Part shown: positions 13,592 through 21,752 of the stretch, in pieces
How the letters are laid out: every line of letters starts with the position of its first letter
How positions within the stretch are numbered: the stretch's first letter is position 1
Assembly (NCBI GenBank): GCA_019245115.1
Contig: JAFARZ010000067.1
Coordinates: forward strand, 1 to 35,027
DNA from: Streptosporangiaceae bacterium
Lineage (GTDB): Bacteria; Actinomycetota; Actinomycetes; Streptosporangiales; Streptosporangiaceae
Length of the DNA stretch: 35,027 bases
Direction of reading: 5' to 3'
Made by a program: the position numbers and the translations under genes
The notes under the pieces: generated by a model
What the model saw: the letters and a program-made list of their open reading frames with translations, nothing else
What the model was told of the DNA's origin: nothing
The model's database searches: none

Positions 13592-14226
13592 CGCGCCATT
13601 CCCGGCCGACCCGGCTGACGGCCGGCTACCGCACCTTGCGAGAGCGACGGCAGCCAGTGGTTCCGGCCTCGCTCGTGGGCGGCGATCGCGTCGTCGGCCT
13701 CCAGCGTCTCGTCGATGTCGTCCCGCCCGGTCAGCACCAGCCAGCGTCCCCGCTCGTCCACCTCGAACCCGAAGCCGCGGCCGCCGCCGCGGACCTCGCA
13801 GCCGATCAGGTCCACCGTGATGAACAAGCCGGCGGCCTCCCCGGCCCGCTCCGACAGCCAGGACACCGCGGCGGCGGGCAGCGCGACCGCGAGCAGGCCG
13901 TTCTTCCAGGCGTTGCGCCAGAAGATGTCACCGAAGCTGGACGCCACGACCGCGGCGAACCCCCAGTCACGCAACGCCCATACCGCGTGCTCACGGGAAC
14001 TCCCGGTGCCGAAATTGTGCCCGGCGATCAGTACCGTGGCACCGGAAACCGCGGGGTCATTGAGTACGAAGCCCGGGTCCGCCGCCCGCCAGCCGGCGAA
14101 CAAGCCGTCGGCGTACCCGGTCTTTGTCAGCCGTTTGCAGAACTGGGCCGGGATGATCTGGTCGGTGTCGACGTCATCGCGGCGCAGCGCGACGCTGCGC
14201 CCGGTGTGTTCAGTGATGGGTCGCAT
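13588..14226 (-). CDS. LeuD-like small subunit of a 2-alkylmalate isomerase
   Basis: A 212-aa 3-isopropylmalate dehydratase small-subunit protein. Family marks are DDVDTDQIIPAQFCKR near residues 17-32, AGHNFGTGSSREHAVWAL, and a C-terminal swivel domain. With the LeuC-like subunit it would isomerise a 2-substituted malate to the 3-substituted malate by dehydration and rehydration. The C-terminal tail of about 25 residues (after AIAAHERGRNHWLPS) is a little longer than usual. I take ATG at 14224-14226, with a taggag site that overlaps the LeuC stop; the frame stays open to 14976 but only as the shadow of leuC. Its stop overlaps the aminotransferase start. Confidence 0.9.
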   Translation of the reverse strand: MRPITEHTGRSVALRRDDVDTDQIIPAQFCKRLTKTGYADGLFAGWRAADPGFVLNDPAVSGATVLIAGHNFGTGSSREHAVWALRDWGFAAVVASSFGDIFWRNAWKNGLLAVALPAAAVSWLSERAGEAAGLFITVDLIGCEVRGGGRGFGFEVDERGRWLVLTGRDDIDETLEADDAIAAHERGRNHWLPSLSQGAVAGRQPGRPGMAR

Positions 14227-14234
14227 CGGTTCTC

Positions 14235-15629
14235 CTACAGATCGCCGGGCGCGGCCAGGTGCCCGGCCACGGCGGTGGCGGCCGCGACCGCGGGTGAGAC
14301 CAGGTGGGTCCGCGCCCCGGGCCCCTGCCGGCCCTCGTAGTTGCGGTTGGAGGTGGAGGCGACCCGTTCGCCGCGGCGCATCCGGTCGTCGTTGAGGCCC
14401 AGGCACATGGAGCAGCCCGAGAGCCGCCACTCGGCGCCAGCCCGTATGAAGATCTCGTGCAGCCCCTCCGCCTCGGCTTGCTGGCGCACGGTCATCGAGC
14501 CAGGAACGATCAGCATGCGGACGGAGCCGGCGAGCTTGCGCCCGCGCAAGACCGCGGCGGCCGTGCGCAGGTCCTCGATCCGGCCGTTGGTGCACGATCC
14601 GACGAAGACGGTGTCGATGGCGACCTCGCGCAGCGGCGTCCGCGGGGCCAGCGCCATGTACTCCAGGGCACGCTGGGCCGCGGCACGTTCGGCCTCGCTT
14701 GGGTAGCTGTCCGGGGACGGGACACAGCCGTCCAGCGGTACTGCCTGGCCGGGGTGGGTCCCCCAGGTGACGAAAGGGCTCAAGGCGGACACGTCCAGGC
14801 GCACCGTCCGGTCGAACACGGCGCCATCGTCGGTCCGCAGCGACCGCCAGTACGCGAGCGCGGCATCCCAGTCCGCGCCCCGCGGCGCGAAGGGGCGCCC
14901 GCTCAGGTAGGCGAACGTGGTGCTGTCCGGGGCGACCACGCCGGCCCGGGCCCCAGCTTCGATGCTCATGTTGCACATCGTCATGCGGCCCTCCATCGAA
15001 AGCTGCTCAACGGCGGCGCCGCGGTATTCGATGACGTGACCACGTGCCCCGTTGGCACCAATGTGAGCGATCAGTGCGAGGATCAGGTCCTTGGGCGTCA
15101 CGCCGGGCGGCGTGATCCCGTCGAAGTCGACGGCCATGTGGCGGGACCGGGGAATCGCCAGCGTCTGTGTCGCCAGGACGTGCTCGACATCGCTGGTTCC
15201 GACGCCGAAGGCGAGCGCCCCGAACGCGCCGAGCGTGGCGGTGTGGCTGTCCCCGCAGATGACCGTCATGCCTGGCTGTACCAGCCCCAGCTCCGGCGCG
15301 ATCACGTGCACAATGCCCTGCCCGGCGGCGCCGTGCCGGAGATGCTCGATGCCCCATTCGGCACAGTTGACCCGCAGCTGCTCGACCTGCGCCAGGCCCA
15401 TCTCGTCGGAGAAGACAAGCGACGTGGTCGGGACGTTGTGGTCCTCCACCGCCAGCGTGAGGTCTGGGCGGCGTACCCGCCGGCCGGCCAGTCTCAGGCC
15501 ATCGAACGCCTGGGGTGAACTCGCCTCGTGGATCAGGTGCAGGTCGACGTACAGGAGGTCGGCGCCTCCGGCCGCCGGCTGGATGCGGCTGCCGTCCCAC
15601 AGCTTGGCGGCCAGCGTCCTGGCCGCCAT
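14235..15629 (-). CDS. LeuC-like large subunit of a 2-alkylmalate isomerase
   Basis: A 464-aa aconitase-superfamily large subunit. Cys346 (VGSCTNGR), Cys406 and Cys409 ([10 protein letters not shown]) are the three ligands of the 4Fe-4S cluster; VEDHNVPTT and [12 protein letters not shown] are also conserved. It pairs with the following LeuD-like subunit. ATG at 15627-15629 shares its A with the IPMS-like stop (TGATG arrangement); a GTG one codon upstream (15630-15632) is an equal alternative that would add one residue. Clustering with a truncated IPMS-like enzyme and NRPS genes argues for a dedicated pathway and not leucine supply, but this is contextual. Confidence 0.92.
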   Translation of the reverse strand: MAARTLAAKLWDGSRIQPAAGGADLLYVDLHLIHEASSPQAFDGLRLAGRRVRRPDLTLAVEDHNVPTTSLVFSDEMGLAQVEQLRVNCAEWGIEHLRHGAAGQGIVHVIAPELGLVQPGMTVICGDSHTATLGAFGALAFGVGTSDVEHVLATQTLAIPRSRHMAVDFDGITPPGVTPKDLILALIAHIGANGARGHVIEYRGAAVEQLSMEGRMTMCNMSIEAGARAGVVAPDSTTFAYLSGRPFAPRGADWDAALAYWRSLRTDDGAVFDRTVRLDVSALSPFVTWGTHPGQAVPLDGCVPSPDSYPSEAERAAAQRALEYMALAPRTPLREVAIDTVFVGSCTNGRIEDLRTAAAVLRGRKLAGSVRMLIVPGSMTVRQQAEAEGLHEIFIRAGAEWRLSGCSMCLGLNDDRMRRGERVASTSNRNYEGRQGPGARTHLVSPAVAAATAVAGHLAAPGDL

Positions 15630-16810
15630 CACGAGCCGGCCCGGGCCGGGACGTGACCGGCGATCCGGTCCGTGAGGATCTGGCGGAGTACCCCGATCTC
15701 CACGCAGTCACCACTGACCCGGTCGGCCACGTATTCGCGGTAGACCTCGTCCAGCAGCTCGCCGTTCGCCGTCGCGCCGAGCTGCTCCAGCAGGTATCGC
15801 AGGACGTTGCGGCCGGAGTGCCGCCCGACGAGGATAGCCCGCTGCCGGCCGAACCGTTCCGGCTCGGCGAACTCGTACGTCACCGGGTTGCGAAGCAGGC
15901 CCGCCTGGTGAATCCCCGCCTGAGTGGCGAAGGCGTTGTCTCCGAAGATCGGCTTGTGCCGTATGGCCGCGGGTCCGATGGCCGCGTCGAGCAGCTGGAA
16001 GACCTGGTACAGCCCGGCGGTGTCGATGCTCGTCGTGGCACCGATCTGACCGCTCTTGTACGCGAGCACCGCCGTCAGCTCTTCCATCGCGGTGTTCCCG
16101 GCGCGCTCGCCGATGCCGGCCACGGTCGTCTGCACCTCGTGGGCGCCTGCCTCGATGGCGGCCAGCGCGTTCGGTAGCGCCAGGCCCAGATCGTTGTGAC
16201 AGTGCACGGAGACGGTGATCCCGGCCGGAACCCACGACACGACCTTCGCCACCAGGTCACCCATCTCGGCCGGCACCAGGCACCCGGTGGTGTCCGCCAG
16301 CGCGACCGTGGCGGCGCCGCCTTCAAGCCCGGCGTCGATCAGCGGGCGCAGCAGGTCATCGGTGCCCCGGCTGGCATCCTCCAGGCCAAGCGTTATATCG
16401 GTGAAGCCGAGTGAGCGGGCGAACGGGAAGCTGTCGGCAATCTCACCGATGGCTTCGGAGCGGCTGATCCCGCGCTTGTGCCGCAGGTGCACGTCGCTGC
16501 CGGTGGCCATGATCTGGAGCTGATGGTTGTGCACCCCGCCCGCTTCGGCCGCCCGGGTGATGTCGCTCCTGGTGGCCCGGTTCAATGTGGCGAACTTCGC
16601 CGTGGTCAGCGCCTTGGAGATGAGCTGGGTGGCGTGGAAGTCGCTGTCCGAGGAACTGGGAAACCCCGCCTCGACCGTGGTCACCCCGATGGCCTCGATG
16701 GCCAGCGCGAGGCGGAGCTTCTGCTCCGGCGACATCGCATTTCCCGGGGCCTGCTCGCCGTCACGCAGAGTCGAATCGAAGATGCTGATCCGCCGCTGCT
16801 CAGAATCCAT
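15629..16810 (-). CDS. 2-isopropylmalate/homocitrate-synthase-type chain-elongation synthase
   Basis: A 393-aa HMGL-like TIM-barrel acyltransferase that condenses acetyl-CoA with a 2-oxo acid. [13 protein letters not shown] starts at residue 11, and His203/His205 in [15 protein letters not shown] bind the metal; [13 protein letters not shown] is also conserved. At this length it lacks the LeuA C-terminal regulatory domain present in leucine-feedback enzymes, like NifV and the 2-benzylmalate synthase HphA, so it should escape leucine inhibition. The 2-oxo acid acceptor is not readable; phenylpyruvate is a candidate given the Phe-type A domains in the cluster. ATG at 16808-16810 follows ggagcggaaggtc. 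The frame is open to 16894, but the added residues do not look like this family. First gene of the downstream operon. Confidence 0.9.
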   Translation of the reverse strand: MDSEQRRISIFDSTLRDGEQAPGNAMSPEQKLRLALAIEAIGVTTVEAGFPSSSDSDFHATQLISKALTTAKFATLNRATRSDITRAAEAGGVHNHQLQIMATGSDVHLRHKRGISRSEAIGEIADSFPFARSLGFTDITLGLEDASRGTDDLLRPLIDAGLEGGAATVALADTTGCLVPAEMGDLVAKVVSWVPAGITVSVHCHNDLGLALPNALAAIEAGAHEVQTTVAGIGERAGNTAMEELTAVLAYKSGQIGATTSIDTAGLYQVFQLLDAAIGPAAIRHKPIFGDNAFATQAGIHQAGLLRNPVTYEFAEPERFGRQRAILVGRHSGRNVLRYLLEQLGATANGELLDEVYREYVADRVSGDCVEIGVLRQILTDRIAGHVPARAGS

Positions 16811-16922
16811 GACCTTCCGCTCCGATCTGCCGTGTAACAAATCCCGGTGGCATTGCACGATTGGGCACGCCTTCAGCTTCCTCAGCCGCGACATGCTCGG
16901 GCAATGCTTTTAAGCCAGGACT

Positions 16923-16936
16923 AAAAAGCACTTTTT
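16923..16936. promoter_or_regulatory. palindrome upstream of the chain-elongation operon
   Basis: aaaaagcacttttt: arms of 6 bp around a 2-bp centre, the most AT-rich spot in an otherwise GC-rich spacer, about 113 bp before the IPMS-like start. Possible operator or promoter core; I cannot place convincing -35 and -10 elements. Confidence 0.4.
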
Positions 16937-16956
16937 GGCGGCCATTGTGGCGCCCA

Positions 16957-16984
16957 TTGGAACCGGCCTGTTGGAACCGGCCTG
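16957..16984. repeat. 14-bp tandem duplication in the promoter spacer
   Basis: ttggaaccggcctg occurs twice in exact tandem (16957-16970, 16971-16984). A looser pair, ggcggccatt and ggcgcccatt, lies just before. These may be iterated regulator-binding sites upstream of the chain-elongation operon. Confidence 0.7.
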
Positions 16985-17009
16985 TAAGAAAAGGCATACG
17001 CACGCAGAA

Positions 17010-17042
17010 ACAGCGCGCGGACCAATTCCGCATACGCGCTGT
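17010..17042 (-). terminator. hairpin downstream of the regulator gene
   Basis: Arms acagcgcg (17010-17017) and cgcgctgt (17035-17042) are perfectly complementary, with further cgg/ccg pairing inside. The structure begins 13 bp after the regulator stop, and on the minus strand it is followed within 20 nt by a ccttttctt stretch. A likely end of the upstream operon. Confidence 0.5.
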
Positions 17043-17054
17043 AAGTACGTTCTG

Positions 17055-18014
17055 TCAGGTCGCGAACAATCCTCTTTCAGGATCGGAAAGCACTACGTTC
17101 TGGTACCGGGAAGGGGTGGGCACAGCACCGCTGCCGGCACCGAGAAGTTCCGCCCCGAGCGTCGTGATGGTATGGAGCACGCAGACGCGGTGGCGCCTGG
17201 TCGTGATGAGCCCAGCCTGGCGCAGCACCGCGGTGTGCTGGCTGACCGCGCCGGCCGAGATGCCGAGCCGCCTGGCCAGTTCGCCCGTGGTGCGGCTTTC
17301 CGTCAAGGCGTCCAGCAGGCCGGCCCGGGTATGGCCGACCAGCGCCGCCACCGCCGCCATGGAGGATCCCGCGCCGCCCCACAGGTGCGAGGCGCTGGCC
17401 TGGCTGGGCGGCGCCGGGCACACCAGTGTGTACCTTCCGGACCGCTCCGCGGCGCTGACGAGCACACATGAACCCGCGCGCAGGAACAGCGACGGGGTGA
17501 TGGCAAGTCCCCGGCCGGCCAGGTGAACGTCACAGGCTGGTTCGAGCGGCAGTCTCAGGACTGGCGCCTCCCACCGTGCCCGCGGATGCACCATGGCCAG
17601 CAACTGCCCGACACCGCCGGTGGTCAGGATGCGCCCGAGCGCCTCCCGTTCGGCGCCGAGATAACGGCGTGCCCGGCCCCAGTAGGGTGCGACGGCCATG
17701 CGGTAGAACTCCTGGACCACGGTGGCGATTTCCTGTCTGCTGTGGCCCGCCGAGGCCAGCCGGCGTTCATCGGTGCCCGAAGGCGTGGCGAGCAGCCAGA
17801 GCAGGTCGGGCACGGGGCGGAACGCGCGGGCCATCGCGCTGATCGCCGCCCGCCGGGCGCCCAGCACCTGACGGACCTGCTGGCGCCAGTCCTCGTAGGC
17901 CATGGCGCCCGGCCGCCCGAGCATGTCCAGCGCGAAGACCGTTTCCGCGATCGGGCCGATGGTGACCGCGACACTGACCCGGCTCAGGTCGGCGGCGGTG
18001 AAGTGGATCTCCAT
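17055..18014 (-). CDS. ArsR-type transcriptional regulator with DUF5937-like N-terminal domain
   Basis: A 319-aa regulator. The N-terminal part, opening MEIHFTAADLSRVSVAV, matches the DUF5937 type often fused to ArsR HTHs in actinomycetes. The C-terminal winged helix is about residues 220-300, with recognition region ELARRLGISAGAVSQHTAVL. I choose ATG at 18012-18014, 13 bp after the stop of the A-domain gene; the frame is open to 18359 but the homology starts here. There is no strong ribosome-binding site, so coupling to the upstream gene is likely. As the last gene of the NRPS operon, placed before the repeat-rich spacer of the chain-elongation operon, it is the obvious candidate to control that spacer. 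The ligand is unknown. Confidence 0.85.
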   Translation of the reverse strand: MEIHFTAADLSRVSVAVTIGPIAETVFALDMLGRPGAMAYEDWRQQVRQVLGARRAAISAMARAFRPVPDLLWLLATPSGTDERRLASAGHSRQEIATVVQEFYRMAVAPYWGRARRYLGAEREALGRILTTGGVGQLLAMVHPRARWEAPVLRLPLEPACDVHLAGRGLAITPSLFLRAGSCVLVSAAERSGRYTLVCPAPPSQASASHLWGGAGSSMAAVAALVGHTRAGLLDALTESRTTGELARRLGISAGAVSQHTAVLRQAGLITTRRHRVCVLHTITTLGAELLGAGSGAVPTPSRYQNVVLSDPERGLFAT

Positions 18015-18027
18015 CTGGCATCGGATC

Positions 18028-19587
18028 TCAGCGTGGTGACGGCCCGCGGCCGTCACCGCCGGTGCGAAGTACGGCGTCGACATGCCGTCGTACCGCGGCC
18101 CGGTCAACCTTGCCGGCCTGATTCCGCGGCAGCTCGGCGAGCATGATGACACGTGCCGGGACCATGTACGGGGGCAGTTGCCTGCGCAGGTCGGCGGTGA
18201 CCGCGACCGGGTCCGGCCGGGAACCCGCTGCGGGCAGCAACGCCAGGTACACCCCGGCGCGGGCTGGCTCGGGTCCACAGGTGACGGCGACCGCGCAGGC
18301 GACCGACGGTGACCGCTCGGCGACCATCTCGATCTCGCCCAGCTCGATCCGGTGGCCACGGATCTTCACCTGGTCGTCGCGGCGGCCGTGGAACTCGTAC
18401 TGCCCGTCCTCGCGCTGGCTGCAGATGTCGCCAGTGCGGTAGATACGGTTGCCGGCCGGGCCGGTGACGAATGCCTCGCGAGTCAGCTCGGGATCGTTCA
18501 CGTACCCGGCGGCCAGGCCGGTGCCGGACAGGCACAGTTCCCCCCGCTCGCCGGGCTCGACCGGGCGCAGCCGTCCATCGAGGATCTCAGCCGCCATGCC
18601 GGCGATCGGCCGGCCGATCGGTACCGGGTCCGGCAGCGGGCCCTGTAGCGGGCCCTGTAGCGGGCCGGCCTGAGCGGGCCCTACCAGCCCGAGCAGCGCG
18701 GCGATCGTCGCCTCGGTCGGACCGTAACCGTTCCACAGTTCCTTGGTCACGCTGTGCAACTGCTCGGCGAGCGCGGCGGGCAGTACCTCGCCACCGCTGC
18801 CGACCACGGCCTCGGCGAGGGCATCGCTTAGATAGGGCAGCAGCATCCGGAACATAGTGGGTGTCGCGGCAGCGGCGTGCACCGGCGCCCCGCGCAACCA
18901 GGCCGCGAACCTCTCCGGGTTGCGGGCGGCGTGGGCCGGCGCCACCACCACCGTGCCGCCCATCACCAGAGGCGCCAGTGTCTCTACGAGGGCCATGTCA
19001 AAGGCTGGGCTGCAGTGGGCCAGCATCCCCCGGCCTGGTCTCAGGCGGAACATCTGGCCGCAATGGATCAAGACGTTGACCAGCCCGGCATGGCCCACCT
19101 CCACTCCCTTGGGCTGCCCCGTGGACCCCGAGGTGAACAGGATGTACGCCAAGCCCGCCGCCGTCGGCCCGGGCGAGGATCCGGCGGCCCCGTCCGCGCG
19201 GATCTCGGCGGTGACCTGTGCGGCCAGGCCGTCCGCGCCAGGCGCGGCCAGGCAGGCGACGCAGCCGGCCTGGCGGAGCTGGTACGCCCTCCGCTGCGCG
19301 GGGCTGGCCGGGTCGACCGGCACGGGGACCGCGCCGAGAAGCCAGCTCGCCAGCAGGGCAACGGCGAAGCCGGTACCGGGCCCGGTCTCGACCGCGACCC
19401 GGTCACCAGGGCCTACGGCCGCGGCGGCCAGTTCCCGGGCGCGGACCCGGGCCTGTTCCAGCAGCCCGCGGTAGCTGAGGCTGCGGTCACCGTCGAGTAT
19501 CGCCGGCGCGTCGGGCCGGGCCCGGGCCCGGGACCGGATCAAGCCGAGCGTCGCTGAGCCAGGAGCGGGCCGGGCCGGGTCACGCAT
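18028..19587 (-). CDS. stand-alone NRPS adenylation domain
   Basis: A 519-aa free-standing A domain without carrier. Motifs: YILFTSGSTGQPKG (A3, about 142-157), FDMALVE (A4), NGYGPTEATIA (A5), YRTGDI (A7), [17 protein letters not shown] (A8) and the A10 lysine in NQAGKVDR. By eye the pocket reads D-M-V-A-G-G-G-I-A-K, for which I know no assigned substrate; the D235 that holds the alpha-amino group is kept, so an alpha-amino acid is likely. The loop GPLQGPLQGPL comes from a 12-bp tandem repeat (18635-18670). ATG at 19585-19587 overlaps the stop of the carbamoyltransferase-PCP gene by 8 bp. Its natural partner is the PCP at the end of that protein. Pairing is inferred. Confidence 0.9.
   Translation of the reverse strand: MRDPARPAPGSATLGLIRSRARARPDAPAILDGDRSLSYRGLLEQARVRARELAAAAVGPGDRVAVETGPGTGFAVALLASWLLGAVPVPVDPASPAQRRAYQLRQAGCVACLAAPGADGLAAQVTAEIRADGAAGSSPGPTAAGLAYILFTSGSTGQPKGVEVGHAGLVNVLIHCGQMFRLRPGRGMLAHCSPAFDMALVETLAPLVMGGTVVVAPAHAARNPERFAAWLRGAPVHAAAATPTMFRMLLPYLSDALAEAVVGSGGEVLPAALAEQLHSVTKELWNGYGPTEATIAALLGLVGPAQAGPLQGPLQGPLPDPVPIGRPIAGMAAEILDGRLRPVEPGERGELCLSGTGLAAGYVNDPELTREAFVTGPAGNRIYRTGDICSQREDGQYEFHGRRDDQVKIRGHRIELGEIEMVAERSPSVACAVAVTCGPEPARAGVYLALLPAAGSRPDPVAVTADLRRQLPPYMVPARVIMLAELPRNQAGKVDRAAVRRHVDAVLRTGGDGRGPSPR
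18635..18670. repeat. 12-bp tandem repeat inside an A-domain gene
   Basis: agcgggccctgt at 18635-18646 and 18647-18658 are identical; a third, diverged copy follows to 18670. In-frame, encoding GPLQGPLQGPL in a surface loop between A5 and A6. Confidence 0.9.
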
Positions 19588-21694
19588 GGCCGCCAGTCCC
19601 TGGTTTCCCGGCGCCGGCACTCGCCGGTGCCGGCTCTCTCGGGCCCGGCTCTCTCGGGGCCGGCTCCCCCGAGGGCGTGGTGGCACCGGCCAGGGCAGCC
19701 ACCAGGTCGGCGAGGACCGGGTGGTCGAAGAGGATGTCCAGCGGAAGATCCCGTCCGGTGACCCGGCGCAGCCGCTCGGCGAACTCAACCGCGAGCGCCG
19801 AGTGACCGCCCAGGTCGAAGAAGTGGTCCCCGTCCTGCGGCGCGGCGACCTGGAGGAGGTCCCGCCAGATTTCCGCCACCGCCTCGCGCGGACCCGGGCT
19901 ACCCGGGCGCGCGCCGGCCGGGGAGGACCGGCGCGTGGCCAGGTACCCGTTGATAGCCAGCACATCGATGCGGGACCGGGCGTAGGTGGCGACAGCCTCG
20001 GCTGGTGTCCGGACGATCGGCTGCCCGCGCAGGTTGAACGAGGTGTTCAGCAGCACCGGCAGGCCGCGCAGCTCACCGAACCGCCGGAGCAGGCGCCAGA
20101 ACAGGGGCGCGGTCTCCCGGTCAACCACCTGGACCCGCGCGGAACCGTCCACGTGGGTCACCGCGGCCAGCAGCGTCCGGTAACCGGCCCGGACCGGTGC
20201 CACGAACAGCATGTGCTGATAGAGATGCTCCTGCCCGGCGGGGATATCGAAGTACCGGCCGGCGTCCTCGGCTGGCACGGCGGGCGCGAACGGGCGGAAT
20301 TCCTCCCGCTGCTTGACGACTTCGTTGAGGTGGGCGCGCATGTGCCCGGCGGCCGGGTCCGCGAGGATGCTGCGGTTGCCCAGCGCCCGCGGGCCGAACT
20401 CCATCCGCCCCTGGAACCAGGCGACCACGTTGCCGGCCGCGATCAGCGCCGACACCTCGCCGAGCAGTTCCTCATCGGCCAGCTTCTCGACGCGGTACCC
20501 GGGATCCAGGGCGGCCAGTGCGGCCTCGGTGTCGGCCGCGGTGAACTCATCACCCCAGTACGGCATCGTCATCCGCCGCCGGGGCGTGCCGGGCGCCATC
20601 TGGTGAAGCTGCCACAAGGCCGCACCGAGCGCGCTGCCGTCATCACCGGCCGCTGGCTGTACGAAGATGTCGCTGAACATACCGCTGCGGGCCAGCAGGC
20701 CGTTGGCCGTGCAATTCAGTGCCACGCCGCCGACCAGGCACAGCGGGCGCGGCGGCCGCCCGGCCACCGCCGGGCGCAGCACGTGCAGGACCGCCTCCTG
20801 CAGGCAGTCCTGCACGGTCGCGGCGATGTCCATATGCCGCTGGCTGATCTGCTCGCCGGGATCACGAGGCGGCCCGAAGAGCTCGGCCAGGCGCCGGACC
20901 GCGCCCCGGTGGGTCTCCCGCTCGGCGGGGCTGGTGTCAAAGCTGAGCAGCGGCACCGTCAGGCCGCCGTCGGGGCCGAGCCGGACCAGTTCACCCGCGG
21001 CGCTGGCGAACCGGCTGGAATCGCCGTAAGGGGCCAGGCCCATCACCTTGTACTCGTCCATCCCGGCGAGAAACCCGAGGTAGTGCGTAACAAGGCCGTA
21101 CAGCAGGCCGAGCGAGCTCGTCACCGGATAGCTGCGGCGCCGGATGAGGTCCGGGCCGACGCCGTCGAACACAGTGATCGACTCCGTCTCACCGCTGCCG
21201 TCCGCGACGAGGACCACTGCCTCGTCGAATCCGCTGAGATGGTACGAGCTGGCGGCGTGTGACAGGTGGTGCGGGACCCGGACCAGCCGCCGCCGCCACT
21301 CGCCGCCCGGGAAGTGCTGGCTGAGCACGTCCAGCTGCACCTGCTCACAGAAGACCTCGCTGAACCACCGCCGGGTGAACTCGTCCAGCTCGAACCGCCG
21401 CGACGGTTCGTACCGGAAGCCATGCGCCACGAAGGCGACATCGTCGATGGCGGCGCCGGCGGCACCAAGGCAGGCGGCAATCGCCTCGGCCGGGAAGATG
21501 TTCGTGCCCTTCCCGCCCCGGTAGCGCTCCTGCGCCGCCGCCGCGAGCACGCCGTCCTCGCTGACCAGCGCGGCTGCCGAGTCCAGTCCTTGCACCATCC
21601 GGCGTTCCCGCGGACCGAGATCGGCCACCAGCCGCTCTTTGAAGGCAATGCTGTGGTGAAGCCCGCTGATCCCGAGGACGAGCACGTCAAACAC
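19580..21694 (-). CDS. O-carbamoyltransferase fused to a C-terminal peptidyl carrier protein
   Basis: A 704-aa protein. Residues 1-590 are a complete carbamoyltransferase of the NovN/TobZ/CmcH family: VLVLGISGLHHS at the start, the metal-site VPHHLSHAASSYH (140-152), VGGVALNCTANG, and the C-terminal-domain signature FGPRALGNRSILADP (433-447). These enzymes use carbamoyl phosphate and ATP to carbamoylate a hydroxyl. Residues about 603-670 are a PCP with Ser632 in FFDLGGHSALAV. The tail is a repeat-coded Glu-Pro-Ala/Arg stretch. Start is GTG at 21692-21694, just after aggag; a second GTG three codons on is possible. With the adjacent stand-alone A domain and a P450, the fusion suggests carbamoylation of a hydroxylated amino acid held on its own carrier arm. 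Confidence 0.92.
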   Translation of the reverse strand: MFDVLVLGISGLHHSIAFKERLVADLGPRERRMVQGLDSAAALVSEDGVLAAAAQERYRGGKGTNIFPAEAIAACLGAAGAAIDDVAFVAHGFRYEPSRRFELDEFTRRWFSEVFCEQVQLDVLSQHFPGGEWRRRLVRVPHHLSHAASSYHLSGFDEAVVLVADGSGETESITVFDGVGPDLIRRRSYPVTSSLGLLYGLVTHYLGFLAGMDEYKVMGLAPYGDSSRFASAAGELVRLGPDGGLTVPLLSFDTSPAERETHRGAVRRLAELFGPPRDPGEQISQRHMDIAATVQDCLQEAVLHVLRPAVAGRPPRPLCLVGGVALNCTANGLLARSGMFSDIFVQPAAGDDGSALGAALWQLHQMAPGTPRRRMTMPYWGDEFTAADTEAALAALDPGYRVEKLADEELLGEVSALIAAGNVVAWFQGRMEFGPRALGNRSILADPAAGHMRAHLNEVVKQREEFRPFAPAVPAEDAGRYFDIPAGQEHLYQHMLFVAPVRAGYRTLLAAVTHVDGSARVQVVDRETAPLFWRLLRRFGELRGLPVLLNTSFNLRGQPIVRTPAEAVATYARSRIDVLAINGYLATRRSSPAGARPGSPGPREAVAEIWRDLLQVAAPQDGDHFFDLGGHSALAVEFAERLRRVTGRDLPLDILFDHPVLADLVAALAGATTPSGEPAPREPGPREPAPASAGAGKPGTGGHA
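19631..19675. repeat. 15-bp tandem repeat in the carbamoyltransferase-PCP tail
   Basis: Three 15-bp units (19631, 19646, 19661) of cggctctctcgggcc type, the third diverged. They encode the EPAPREPGPREPAP tail after the PCP. Confidence 0.85.
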
Positions 21695-21705
21695 ACTCCT
21701 GCCGT

Positions 21706-21736
21706 GGGGAAAGGTTGCTAGGGGGAAAGGTTGCTA
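21706..21736. repeat. 15-bp direct repeat in the spacer before the carbamoyltransferase gene
   Basis: ggggaaaggttgcta occurs at 21706-21720 and 21722-21736, in the 58-bp gap between the MFS stop and the carbamoyltransferase start. This is the only real gap in the upper operon. Function unknown; no promoter is evident. Confidence 0.8.
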
Positions 21737-21752
21737 TGGGGGACGCGCACGG

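Noticed and set aside
11354..13618. Very long plus-strand open frame (754 codons), and similar ones at 2503-4260, 19586-21262 and 25087-27618
   Set aside because: All lie opposite clearly recognisable minus-strand genes and have low-complexity Arg/Gly/Asp-rich translations, typical shadows in GC-rich DNA.
13588..14976. LeuD-like protein with a 250-residue N-terminal extension
   Set aside because: The extension is the leuC sequence read in another frame; the LeuD homology and a good ribosome-binding site begin at 14226.
11324..16810. Housekeeping leucine biosynthesis operon
   Set aside because: The synthase lacks the leucine-regulatory domain, an aminotransferase is included, and the genes are embedded between NRPS genes. 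Not fully excluded without the rest of the genome.
16811..16894. Upstream extension of the IPMS-like gene to the ATG at 16894
   Set aside because: The added 28 residues are unlike the family, and the ATG at 16810 has its own purine-rich site and gives the standard N-terminus.
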